From Timonella corticicola (GTDB taxonomy: Bacteria > Actinomycetota > Actinomycetes > Actinomycetales > Cellulomonadaceae), in NCBI RefSeq assembly GCF_042683685.1, contig NZ_JBHUOP010000002.1, forward strand, positions 496,001 to 560,000: a stretch of 64,000 bases of DNA. The letters are read 5' to 3'. Positions 49,210 through 56,825 of the stretch are shown one piece after another. The translations under genes and the position numbers were made by a program. Position 1 is the first letter of the stretch, and each line of letters begins with the position of its first letter. The notes beneath the pieces are model-generated. The model had not been told where the DNA came from. It ran no database searches and saw only the letters and a list, made by a program, of their open reading frames with translations.

Positions 49210-51111
49210 ATGTCCACCACCTTCCGGGGAGTCCTCGCTTCCCGGCTCAACGCACTCTCAGAACCGGGGCTGACCAGTGCACTCGCCTCCCCCGAGAGTT
49301 CCCTTCCTGCTCCCACCGCGCAGGAACGCAGCGTATGGGAGTCCATCGTGGTGACCGAACTCCTGGAACGCGCATCCACCGATTTGACCTCCCCATGGCC
49401 CACTCCCCTCGCCAGTGCTGCCGCACGGGTTCACCGAGATGGAAACCGCGACGAGTGGGAGGCTGCCGCTTTCGCCCGCCAGGAACGCCTCAGCCGGGCC
49501 GCGATCCTCGCCGCTCGCACGCTCGACACCCAGTGGATCGATCAGGTCGTTGACGGCATCCAACTCCTGTGTGAGCAGAGTTCCTGGTGCTGGCCAGCCC
49601 ACGATGACACCTACGAACGCCACGGTTCGGTTCTCGCCACCGTCACAGCTCCCTACCTGGACCTCGGAGCAGGTGAGGCCGTCGGGCAACTCGCGTGGAT
49701 CGATCACATACTCGGCTCGGCACTCGACGAGCGTGCTCCCGGAATCCGCGAGCGCATCCGACACGAGGCACGTACACGGGTGTTCACACCGTTCCTTGAG
49801 CGGCGTGACTGGCATTGGATTGGACTCGATGGGGATGTCCACAACTGGAATCCGTGGATTCATGGGAACGTGCTCGTGGCTGCCCTGCGTCTCTTGGACG
49901 GACCGCACGAGGCGAGCCTGCGTCCACATGTCGTGGCCCTCGTCATGGAGGGAATCGACCGCTACGTCTCCGCCCTGCCCGAGGACGGCGCGATTGATGA
50001 GGGATACGGGTACTGGTGGAACGGTGCCTGCCGGGCGCTCGAGGCGCTCGATGTCTTCGGCCACGCCACCGGACGGAACGTGATCGCTCAGATTCCAGCT
50101 CTGCGTGAGACCGTTGCCTTTCCCCACCGCTGCCACCTTGGTGACGACTGGTACGTCAACTTCGCCGACAGCCAGGCCCGCCCAACCAGCGACCAGCCCT
50201 GGCATGCGCTCCACAGGGCTGCCCGACTCGTCGGCAATGAAGAGGCAGCAGCACACGCTGCCGCGCACCGATTCATTCCCGCGCACGAATCCATGGGATT
50301 CGGGCGACTCGTGCGAGCGCTCACGGACCCTGAATGGAACAATGCACCCGAAGCGGCCGTGCCTCTTGTCCGAGACACCTGGCTCCCGTCCACCCAGGTG
50401 CTGCTCTCCCGCGAGCAGGCAGGGGTGAGTGAGGGCTTGAGCATCGCCATCAAGGGTGGCCACAACAACGAGCATCACAACCACAACGACGTCGGATCGC
50501 TGATCGTGGCGTGCGACGGCGTTCCCGTGATCGTGGACGCGGGCAGACCCACCTACACCAAACAGACATTCGGGCCTGGGCGTTACGACATCTGGACCAT
50601 GCAGAGCTCCTGGCATTCCGTTCCCGAGATACGCGGATGCCCGCAGGCGCCCGGAGCGCAGCATGCGGCCCGTGATGTGACCGCCACCCTCACCGAGGTG
50701 AGTGCGGGACTCACACTCGATCTGGCAGACGCCTACCCGAACGCAGATCTGCAGACCTGGCGCCGGACAGTGCGGCTAGACCGCAAAAACCGCCAGGTCA
50801 CACTGGACGAGGTTTGGGAGTTCAGCTCATCCTCCGTGGTTGAACACGAGACGACCACGCGACTGTTGATCGCAGGCACAGTCGAGTTGGAACCGGGTCA
50901 GGCCCTCGTACAACCACTCCAAAACGCCACGCCGATCATCATCCGATGGCCAAATGACACCAAAGCACGTCGAGTGGAACAACAATTGAAGGACCCGCTG
51001 CTGGGCGATGTGTGGGGCCCCCACCTCACACGGATAGACCTGATCGTGACGCATCGACGCGACATTCGCATCACCATAGAACAACACAACGCACCTAGGG
51101 TGGCATCATGA
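49210..51111 (+). CDS. heparinase II/III-like polysaccharide lyase
   Basis: A 633-residue protein with an N-terminal alpha/alpha-toroid (about 60-370, including NWNPWIHGNVLVAALRLL and EGYGYWWNGACRALEAL) and a C-terminal beta-sandwich. The latter bears the heparinase II/III signature KGGHNNEHHNHNDVGSLIV and the following VPVIVDAGRPTY. The conserved His, Asn and Tyr residues of the family are visible. No signal peptide is evident, so it would cleave imported oligosaccharides by beta-elimination, feeding GH88. It starts the plus-strand operon and overlaps the regulator gene by four bases. The exact glycan is not readable. Confidence 0.85.
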   Translation: MSTTFRGVLASRLNALSEPGLTSALASPESSLPAPTAQERSVWESIVVTELLERASTDLTSPWPTPLASAAARVHRDGNRDEWEAAAFARQERLSRAAILAARTLDTQWIDQVVDGIQLLCEQSSWCWPAHDDTYERHGSVLATVTAPYLDLGAGEAVGQLAWIDHILGSALDERAPGIRERIRHEARTRVFTPFLERRDWHWIGLDGDVHNWNPWIHGNVLVAALRLLDGPHEASLRPHVVALVMEGIDRYVSALPEDGAIDEGYGYWWNGACRALEALDVFGHATGRNVIAQIPALRETVAFPHRCHLGDDWYVNFADSQARPTSDQPWHALHRAARLVGNEEAAAHAAAHRFIPAHESMGFGRLVRALTDPEWNNAPEAAVPLVRDTWLPSTQVLLSREQAGVSEGLSIAIKGGHNNEHHNHNDVGSLIVACDGVPVIVDAGRPTYTKQTFGPGRYDIWTMQSSWHSVPEIRGCPQAPGAQHAARDVTATLTEVSAGLTLDLADAYPNADLQTWRRTVRLDRKNRQVTLDEVWEFSSSSVVEHETTTRLLIAGTVELEPGQALVQPLQNATPIIIRWPNDTKARRVEQQLKDPLLGDVWGPHLTRIDLIVTHRRDIRITIEQHNAPRVAS

Positions 51112-52217
51112 CTGAAGCACAACACTCGCGCCTCGCCCCCGCCCGGCACGCCCACATCCTCTCCGCGCTCGCCCGCGATGGAGTCGTACGGGTGTCCGAG
51201 CTCAGCGAAACGCTCGGGGTTGCCCCCGTGACATTGCGCCGTGACCTCGCCCAACTCGAAGAGCAGGGACTCCTCGAACGCGTCCACGGCGGGGCAGTCA
51301 CCAATACCAGCGGTGCAGATGCCAGCGACTCCCCCGCCCCCGGCATGCTCGAACCGCCCTCGAAGGGCACCATCGCCGTACTCGTGCCATCGCTCGCCTA
51401 CTATTGGCCCGGCGTTGTCCGCGGCATGGAAGAGGAGGCCAAGCGCCTCGGGCTAAAACTCCTGCTGCGTGGGGCTTCCTATGAACTACAAGACGAACGC
51501 CCCGTCCTTGAACGCCTCATCGCCACCGACGACGTATGCGGTTTCATCGTTGCCCCCAACACCGACACCCCACACGCCCAAGATGTCGTGCAGTGGCTTG
51601 AGGACTGCGGGCGCCCAGCCGTATACGTGGAACGCGACGCCTTCTCCCTGCCCAGCCACGAACCAGTCGAGAGCGTGACCACCGATCACGGTCTCGGCGC
51701 TGTCCTGGCCGCCCGCCACCTCGCCGAGTTGGGACACCACAAGGTCGGTCTGGTGCTGTCGCGGGATTCGCCAACCGGACGCAAGATCTTCGCGGGATGG
51801 GACCGCGCCTGCCAGGAGTTCGACCTCGACCCCTCCGAGCACTTCGAGGAGTTCTTTGTGGACCGACACCACCCGGACTTCTCATCCTCCGTGGAGACGG
51901 CAATCGACACCGCGCTGTCCGTTGGCATCACCGGGCTGCTCATCCATTCCGACCCCGAGGCGATGGCGTTCATCGACATTGCCCTCAACCGTGGCCTGTC
52001 CATCCCCGAGGATCTGTCCATCGTCGCATACGACGATGAGGTTGCCCGGCTGTTCACCCCGGCGCTCACCGCCGTTGCCCCGCCGCGCGCAGCGGTTGGC
52101 GCTGCCGCGGTTGGTTTGGTGGCTCGACGGTTGGAGGACCCCAAGCGCCCCGTGCATCGCGTGGTGCTCAGCCCGCAGTTGAACGTACGCCAATCTACCG
52201 CCAGAGCGCCGCGGTAA
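51108..52217 (+). CDS. chimeric regulator: DeoR-type HTH with LacI-type ligand domain
   Basis: A 369-residue regulator. Residues 8-62 form a DeoR winged helix (HAHILSALARDGVVRVSELS, LGVAPVTLRRDLAQLEEQGL, ERVHGGAV). Instead of the usual DeoR sugar-phosphate domain, residues 85-365 are a LacI/PBP1 ligand-binding domain (IAVLVPSLAYYWPGVVRGME, LGHHKVGLVLSRDS, LLIHSDPEAMAFIDIAL, PEDLSIVAYDDE). It overlaps the lyase gene by four bases. It likely controls both divergent operons through the CGATCATT array and responds to an oligosaccharide or sugar acid. The combination is known in actinobacteria but is not the standard family layout. Confidence 0.88.
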   Translation: MTEAQHSRLAPARHAHILSALARDGVVRVSELSETLGVAPVTLRRDLAQLEEQGLLERVHGGAVTNTSGADASDSPAPGMLEPPSKGTIAVLVPSLAYYWPGVVRGMEEEAKRLGLKLLLRGASYELQDERPVLERLIATDDVCGFIVAPNTDTPHAQDVVQWLEDCGRPAVYVERDAFSLPSHEPVESVTTDHGLGAVLAARHLAELGHHKVGLVLSRDSPTGRKIFAGWDRACQEFDLDPSEHFEEFFVDRHHPDFSSSVETAIDTALSVGITGLLIHSDPEAMAFIDIALNRGLSIPEDLSIVAYDDEVARLFTPALTAVAPPRAAVGAAAVGLVARRLEDPKRPVHRVVLSPQLNVRQSTARAPR

Positions 52218-52322
52218 CACTGAGATAACCTCCTGCCCGGTTCTCCTCCCTAACGTCTCCCAGCGATATTTACCGACTACGGGGATGGAGATACCAGTGT
52301 CTGAGGCCAATGCTCCTCTCAT

Positions 52323-52391
52323 CCGATGGGCTGAAAAGGGTCCGGGTGCACCAATTTTTTGTGTACACTCGGACCAAAAATAGCCCATCGG
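52323..52391. terminator. two-tier hairpin after the regulator gene
   Basis: An outer 10-base stem CCGATGGGCT / AGCCCATCGG (52323-52332, 52382-52391) encloses an inner stem GGTCCGGGTG / CACTCGGACC (52339-52348, 52366-52375, one G-U). A T-rich loop follows. It lies between the regulator stop and the kduI fragment and may terminate both directions. Confidence 0.55.
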
Positions 52392-52398
52392 GTACGGA

Positions 52399-52509
52399 TT
52401 ATTTGAGTTCGATGATGGGTGCTGCATCCATGTCATCGAACGTTTGATTCTCACCGATCATCGCCCAGATGAGAGCTTTCGGATACGCGGTACCGGTACT
52501 TGTACTCAC
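52399..52509 (-). pseudogene. kduI 3' fragment (degenerate second copy)
   Basis: A 37-codon minus-strand frame ending at 52399 encodes GTAYPKALIWAM, then IGENQTFDDMDAAPIIELK. This aligns with the last 30 residues of the intact KduI (GTAAYSFIWAM and GENQAFDDMDAAPITELR). A stop codon precedes it (52513-52515), and no other part of kduI is present. It is not an exact copy of the nearby gene (several substitutions and a one-residue insertion), so it derives from a diverged paralogue. Confidence 0.75.
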
Positions 52510-52674
52510 AACCTACAAACCGGACGCTGAAACTCGCTAAGCCCAGTCGCCGTGCGATCCGCGAACCGTACTCTTCGTCAAAAATCACGCTCGAGAGCGA
52601 GCCCTTCAACTGCTGTTTGAGAATATGGGTGGTCGGACCCCGGCTGTGCCATAGAGTTCAACGGCTAGGCGCAT
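52496..52674 (-). pseudogene. hipA-like kinase remnant, deleted and frameshifted
   Basis: An ATG at 52674, overlapping the end of the hipB-like gene, opens MRLAVELYGT, a HipA-type N-terminus, but meets a stop after 22 codons. In the next frame GPTTHILKQQLKG followed by FDEEYGSRIARRLGLASF resembles the HipA ATP-binding loop region (THIIK..., then NEyy..LAkeLGL). About 100 internal residues and the whole C-terminal kinase half are missing. The fragment runs straight into the kduI fragment. Confidence 0.5.
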
Positions 52675-52900
52675 CATCACTCCAGGTCGCATGGAACTCA
52701 AGGCCACTCAACCGCGCAAGTTCCAGCAGCCTGCGCAAATAGATTGTTCCGCTACCGTTTCCCATTTCGCTTACCGCGCTCTGACTCACGCCGATCTGCC
52801 GGGCGAGTTCGGCCTGTGACAGCCCACGAGACATGCGCGCTTGCTGCAAGGCAAGCCCGAAGTCTCCAGGCACACGCAATCGCGCTTCACGCTGCGCCAT
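52658..52900 (-). CDS. HipB-like XRE-family antitoxin/regulator
   Basis: An 80-residue HTH protein (85 if the GTG at 52915 is used): DFGLALQQARMSRGLSQAEL, ARQIGVSQSAVSEMGNG and LRRLLELARLSGLEFHATW. The layout is typical of HipB: helix-turn-helix followed by a short strand. Immediately downstream are remnants of a hipA-like gene, so the antitoxin persists without its toxin. Four GGTATCGG-type half-sites upstream are likely its own operator. The helix-turn-helix looks intact. SEMGNG replaces the usual SR.E.G. Confidence 0.75.
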   Translation of the reverse strand: MAQREARLRVPGDFGLALQQARMSRGLSQAELARQIGVSQSAVSEMGNGSGTIYLRRLLELARLSGLEFHATWSDDAPSR

Positions 52901-52921
52901 GATCACCCCAAACACTTCGAA

Positions 52922-52995
52922 TATCGGAAATTCTAGATACGCTCATCGTGTCGTGTTTTTCCGATACCGGGTAGGTATCGGAATATACCGATACC
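52922..52995. promoter_or_regulatory. hipB operator cluster
   Basis: TTCCGATACC-N5-GGTATCGGAA (52959-52968, 52974-52983) is a perfect inverted repeat. Additional half-sites are TATCGGAA (52922-52929) and ACCGATACC (52987-52995). They lie directly upstream of the hipB-like gene, as expected for autoregulation. Confidence 0.7.
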
Positions 52996-53126
52996 TAAAA
53001 GGTAGGATGCTGCTGTGAGGTGCGGGCTCGTTGGCAATAAATAGCCGCATTACCTGCACAAAAACCTCTTGGCAGGCACCAACAAATCTGCTGGAATGAA
53101 ACCCCAACCACAGACGCGAGGCCACG

Positions 53127-53690
53127 ATGCACACAAAACTACGTTCACTCACCGCCCTCACAAGCGTGATCCTCGCACTCAGTATGCTGGCCGCATGCTC
53201 GCCCGCCATCTTGGCCGTACACCACCCGTGGGAAGGCACGAGTGAAGACGAACCCACAATCATGCGCAACAAACCCTTCAAAATCACTGTTTGGCCAGCA
53301 ACCATTGCAGACGACCAAGACCGGATTGAGCACAAAGTGGAGATCACCAACACCTCCGACAGTGAGCTGAAAGACCTCGAAATACTCGTGACTGGAAAGT
53401 CCGACCTCTCGCAGTTCACCAGCACCGGCACCACCCTCAACCCACCGTTTGAAGTCACCCTGGCTCCACAAGACACTGCCGTCGAAGGCGAAGCCCACAC
53501 CGTGCAATCGGGGTTTGAGGCGGTAGCGCTTGATGGCTTTGCGCAACTGCGTCAAGAAGGAACCCTCGATACGTTTGTCGCCGCCGCACAAGAAATCACG
53601 GTCCACCTCCGCTGGAAAGACCGCCGCGAGGAATACACGATCACCGTGCCGATCCTCGACCCAGACGGACGGCTCGTTGACAACCCCTAG
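53127..53690 (+). CDS. small lipoprotein, unknown function
   Basis: A 187-residue exported lipoprotein. The signal peptide ends in lipobox MLAAC (Cys about residue 24). The mature part is a single beta-sandwich-like domain (RIEHKVEITNTSDSELKDLE, then GTTLNPPFEVTLAPQDTAV). This pattern resembles small Ig-like or DUF4352-type binding domains, but no family was recognised with confidence. It ends 21 bases before the PPOX gene, possibly cotranscribed. Confidence 0.7.
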   Translation: MHTKLRSLTALTSVILALSMLAACSPAILAVHHPWEGTSEDEPTIMRNKPFKITVWPATIADDQDRIEHKVEITNTSDSELKDLEILVTGKSDLSQFTSTGTTLNPPFEVTLAPQDTAVEGEAHTVQSGFEAVALDGFAQLRQEGTLDTFVAAAQEITVHLRWKDRREEYTITVPILDPDGRLVDNP

Positions 53691-53711
53691 CCGCTCTGAG
53701 AGGCTTCACGC

Positions 53712-54179
53712 ATGGCACGACAGATTGCAACAAACACCACAGTCAGCCGCGCAGAACTCGAAGAGTCCGTACGCCCACGCCACAACGGAATCCTCATGAC
53801 CACCCGAGCCAACGGAACCCCGCAAATGTCACCGGTGACAATGGGGCTTTCCAACGAGGGCCAGGTCGTTATTTCCACCTACCCCGATCGTGCGAAGGCC
53901 GTGAACCTCCGCCGCAACCGTGCGGCCTCCGTTTGCATACTGTCCGACGAGTTCGGTGGAGCCTGGGTTCAGGTCAATGGCACTGCGGAAGTTATCGACC
54001 TACCGGATTCCGTGGAACCACTGGTTGAATACTTCCGGTGCATCGCGGGAGAACACCCCGATTGGGACGAGTACCGTGAAGCGATGCGCGCTCAAGGAAA
54101 GTCACTGATTCGCATCACGATCCAGAGTTGGGGCCCCATTGCAACGGGCGGATTCCCCGCACGGTTAGCTGAATCCTGA
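53712..54179 (+). CDS. PPOX-class (pyridoxamine 5'-phosphate oxidase-like) F420/flavin protein
   Basis: A 155-residue split-barrel flavin- or F420-binding protein: HNGILMTTRANGTPQMSPV, then VVISTYPDRAKAVNLRRNRAASVCIL and WVQVNGTAEVIDLPD. The pattern matches PPOX-class F420-dependent enzymes common in actinobacteria, which reduce or oxidise small substrates; the substrate is unknown. GAGAGG precedes the start. A terminator follows the stop. Confidence 0.85.
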   Translation: MARQIATNTTVSRAELEESVRPRHNGILMTTRANGTPQMSPVTMGLSNEGQVVISTYPDRAKAVNLRRNRAASVCILSDEFGGAWVQVNGTAEVIDLPDSVEPLVEYFRCIAGEHPDWDEYREAMRAQGKSLIRITIQSWGPIATGGFPARLAES

Positions 54180-54203
54180 GCGCTGAGTCCTGCCGTTACC
54201 TAG

Positions 54204-54235
54204 AAGAACCGCGGCCCGGCTGGGCGGCGGTTCTT
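54204..54235 (+). terminator. terminator after the PPOX gene
   Basis: AAGAACCGC / GCGGTTCTT with a GC-rich loop is followed by TACTTTCC. It lies about 25 bases after the stop. Confidence 0.7.
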
Positions 54236-54252
54236 TACTTTCCTCTTCGCTG

Positions 54253-54310
54253 TCAGGGTACGGTTTTGCCTAAGACGTTCTTAGGCAAAACAGACAAAAC
54301 CGTACCCTGA
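54253..54310. other. nested, mutually competing inverted repeats
   Basis: TCAGGGTACG and CGTACCCTGA (54253-54262, 54301-54310) enclose a hairpin GTTTTGCCTAAGA-CGT-TCTTAGGCAAAAC (54263-54291). The outer stem can instead extend to 16 pairs by using GTTTTG with CAAAAC at 54295-54300, which would break the inner hairpin. It lies between convergent genes, so termination is the simplest role. Confidence 0.5.
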
Positions 54311-54345
54311 CGCGTTGGCAGTGTCCGATGTCGTGACGCTTGGCA

Positions 54346-54837
54346 TTAAAAGTGCCGCCCACGCCCTGCAAGCCTTTGATGCAACATTTCGCAAGCCTCG
54401 TCAGCCTGATCAAACACCATCCGAAACGACCTGCCATCGTCCAACACAACCAACACCGCAGGCCCCGGCCGCCACATGAACGTTGACGGGCCACCAACGC
54501 CCGAACGATAACCGACTCCACCCACTTCATGCGGGCGCACCAACTCCTGATACGTACACGAGGCCACCTCACCCAGCAGCAGTTTCTTATGCACAAAAGG
54601 CCAGTACCGCATACTCACATGCTCGGAGTCGATGCTCAGGCTCATGCGGCTTCTCGCGGCGAGTACCCCCAACGGGACGGCTAACAGGTTGATGATCAAC
54701 CACACCTCGACCTGATGACCAACCGACACCAAGATAACCACGGCAAGGTTGACACACGCGATACCCCAGCCCAAAGCTTGCACCCACCACGGCGTAGGCA
54801 ACGTATAGATCACGGGTTCCACCTCAAGTTTCCTCAC
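54346..54837 (-). CDS. membrane protein with PH-like domain, unknown function
   Basis: A 163-residue protein with two adjacent N-terminal membrane helices (about 16-36 and 44-62). A soluble beta-rich domain follows (MSLSIDSEHVSMRYWPFVHK, AVLVVLDDGRSFRMVFDQ), resembling bacterial PH-like domains. Its start overlaps the stop of the beta-lactamase-like gene by four bases, so the two are coupled. No catalytic residues seen. Confidence 0.6.
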   Translation of the reverse strand: MRKLEVEPVIYTLPTPWWVQALGWGIACVNLAVVILVSVGHQVEVWLIINLLAVPLGVLAARSRMSLSIDSEHVSMRYWPFVHKKLLLGEVASCTYQELVRPHEVGGVGYRSGVGGPSTFMWRPGPAVLVVLDDGRSFRMVFDQADEACEMLHQRLAGRGRHF

Positions 54838-56183
54838 CGGACCAACCCAATCGCGGCTTGGGCCAGCCCAAAGAATTCTTGCAATTGACCAGAAACTGCC
54901 TCCGTATCGTCGCCACGGTAGAGCAGAACAACCGTCGCGCTGCTATCGCTATCTTTGAGTAGCCAACTACCGGTCAAAACACCCAACGATGATCCACCCT
55001 TGAAACCGCCGTACGACCACTGACCCAGTTCAATGCCGGGGTTCGCTGCAAGGATCTGCTGAATCTCCGCAGAATCTAGGGCTTGGAGCGTCTGGTGAAC
55101 CGCAGCAACATCCTTGGCGGAAGCAAACCAATCGATACCGTCTCCCCACACAGGGTCACCCGTGATCGCCGAGGCTTCAACCGCTATGGGCTCACCCGCA
55201 ATCAGATCAAGAACCGCTCGACGTTCCGCTTCGTCGCCGCTGTTCCACCGCTCCCGGTACTCTGGGTCGCCCCACCCGAGCGTGAAGAGTTCACCGGTTG
55301 AGGGGAATGGGCGTAGCGCCGCCGGATCGTGATGACCGGAATCCGCTACCGCCTGCTCCACGCTCTCCCGGCCAAGTCGATCAATCAACAGGTCGGTTGC
55401 CGTGTTGTCGCTAATCGAGATCATCTTGCGCGTAGCATCCCGAATCGTGACTCGTGTTCCGGCCGGTTCATCTTGGAGTTCACCCGACGGCAGGCTACGC
55501 AGTTCATCAGTGAGTGCGAGTTCCTCATCCCAGGTCAGCGCACCGCTCTCCACCGACTGCCCGACCGCTAACAGCACGTAAAGCTTGAAAATCGATGCGA
55601 GGGGTGCGGGCGTTGAAGCATCAATGTCCAGCACGGTTTCACCGTCTTTGAGGATTAGCGCGCTGACTTCGCCCGGAAGGTTTTGGAGACGCTCGCTAAG
55701 TTCATCTATGGATGTGGGCTCTTGAAACTCGATGTTCGTGGGAGGCCCGAACCACAGCCCGGTGATCTTTTGGTCTGGCCCTAACGAAACAGACACCGCA
55801 AATGGCTCACCTAAAGTTCCCTGCAACGTAGCGGTCGCTTCGTTGTCTGTGCCCTGATAGTTCGTTACCGTAAAGGGTCGCGCCGGACGCAGGTTGGTGT
55901 TCACCAGATCCGTGACGTCTTGAGCAGAAACTTCCGCGAGGAATGTTGGATCGAGCTCGGCTTCCCACTGATCGGCTGTCGCGTCAGCCTCGGATTCCAG
56001 CATGTCGATGATCCACTGAACTTTCTGGCCAGCGTGAGTATCGGGGATCGACACGGGGCTTGGCGCTTCAGTTGTCTCCTGCGATGTTGGGCTCTCCGAA
56101 CTTGGCTGAGCCGCCGGACCTCCACATCCAACGAGTAACAGTGACAGCAAAACAGTCAGGGCAGTGAGGGAACGCGCTGGCAT
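54834..56183 (-). CDS. beta-lactamase-like serine hydrolase lipoprotein
   Basis: A 449-residue lipoprotein: lipobox LLVGC (Cys about residue 20), an N-terminal Cpe/LpqF-type domain of about 140 residues, and a class A beta-lactamase/transpeptidase-fold domain. The SxxK motif is S197-IF-K200, the SDN-like motif is ISDNTATDLL and KGGSS replaces the KTG box. LpqF-type proteins modulate cell-envelope metabolism; others hydrolyse beta-lactams. No acylation-assisting Glu166 motif could be identified, so resistance is not predicted. The start at 56183 gives the natural signal peptide. Coupled to the PH-domain gene. Confidence 0.82.
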   Translation of the reverse strand: MPARSLTALTVLLSLLLVGCGGPAAQPSSESPTSQETTEAPSPVSIPDTHAGQKVQWIIDMLESEADATADQWEAELDPTFLAEVSAQDVTDLVNTNLRPARPFTVTNYQGTDNEATATLQGTLGEPFAVSVSLGPDQKITGLWFGPPTNIEFQEPTSIDELSERLQNLPGEVSALILKDGETVLDIDASTPAPLASIFKLYVLLAVGQSVESGALTWDEELALTDELRSLPSGELQDEPAGTRVTIRDATRKMISISDNTATDLLIDRLGRESVEQAVADSGHHDPAALRPFPSTGELFTLGWGDPEYRERWNSGDEAERRAVLDLIAGEPIAVEASAITGDPVWGDGIDWFASAKDVAAVHQTLQALDSAEIQQILAANPGIELGQWSYGGFKGGSSLGVLTGSWLLKDSDSSATVVLLYRGDDTEAVSGQLQEFFGLAQAAIGLVR

Positions 56184-56522
56184 AAGGCCTCTCTCGCGGG
56201 TGTGGGTAGTAAACCCTACGACCCTATCAACCGCACTACATCGCATTCATGGGAAGTTAACCCCTACCTGCAACTTGACGGGCCGCACACTGGACCCAGT
56301 CCTGTGCTAGGAACCTTGCCCGCTTCCACTACCCCGGATGCACGTTACTTTCTGCTTGGCGACGATACGGCACCCCACGCGCACCTCCTCCCGGCCCAGC
56401 CCGGCTGGGATCGGGAGGAGAGGAACTAACTGGAGGGCTCGTCGCTAATCAGAATAAAACTGAAAGGTGGACGGGTACCGCCATGGATCGCACCCCAGTT
56501 GAAAGTACGGAGTAAATAAGGA

Positions 56523-56561
56523 AAGCCCCACCAGCGTTATCGTTCTTACTGGTCGGGGCTT
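56523..56561. terminator. terminator downstream of tRNA-Ser
   Basis: AAGCCCCACCAG pairs with CTGGT-C-GGGGCTT (one bulged base) around a 14-base loop. It lies just past the tRNA-Ser 3' end on the minus strand. Confidence 0.6.
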
Positions 56562-56577
56562 CGACAATCCTTAATGG

Positions 56578-56664
56578 CGGAGACGGAGGGATTCGAACCC
56601 TCGAGGGGCTTGCGCCCCTAACACCTTAGCAGGGTGCCCGATTCGGCCACTCTCGCACGTCTCC
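56578..56664 (-). tRNA. tRNA-Ser (anticodon GCT)
   Basis: An 87-base type II tRNA. It has a GGAGACG/CGTCTCC acceptor stem, anticodon loop CTGCTAA (anticodon GCT, serine AGC/AGU codons), a long variable arm (GGGGCGCAAGCCCC) typical of tRNA-Ser, T-loop TTCGAAT and discriminator G. Confidence 0.96.
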
Positions 56665-56825
56665 TTGCCCACGGGTTATTTTGTGAGCGTGTTAAGGCTA
56701 CCTGTTTTTGGGTGGTAAAAGCAAAATGACATGGCCCGCACCGTCTGGGGGCATCAGGGCAGGCCCCGGCACGTGCAGCGGGCCTGATCACCTGGTAACG
56801 ACACCGACCATACGGCGCCGCCACG

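Noticed and set aside
49258..50664. A 468-codon open frame on the minus strand
   Set aside because: Antisense to the heparinase II/III-like gene, with no ribosome site and shadow-type composition.
54834..56183. Acquired beta-lactamase resistance gene
   Set aside because: The SxxK and SDN motifs are present but KGG replaces KTG, and the long extra N-terminal domain fits an LpqF-like envelope lipoprotein. Resistance cannot be claimed.
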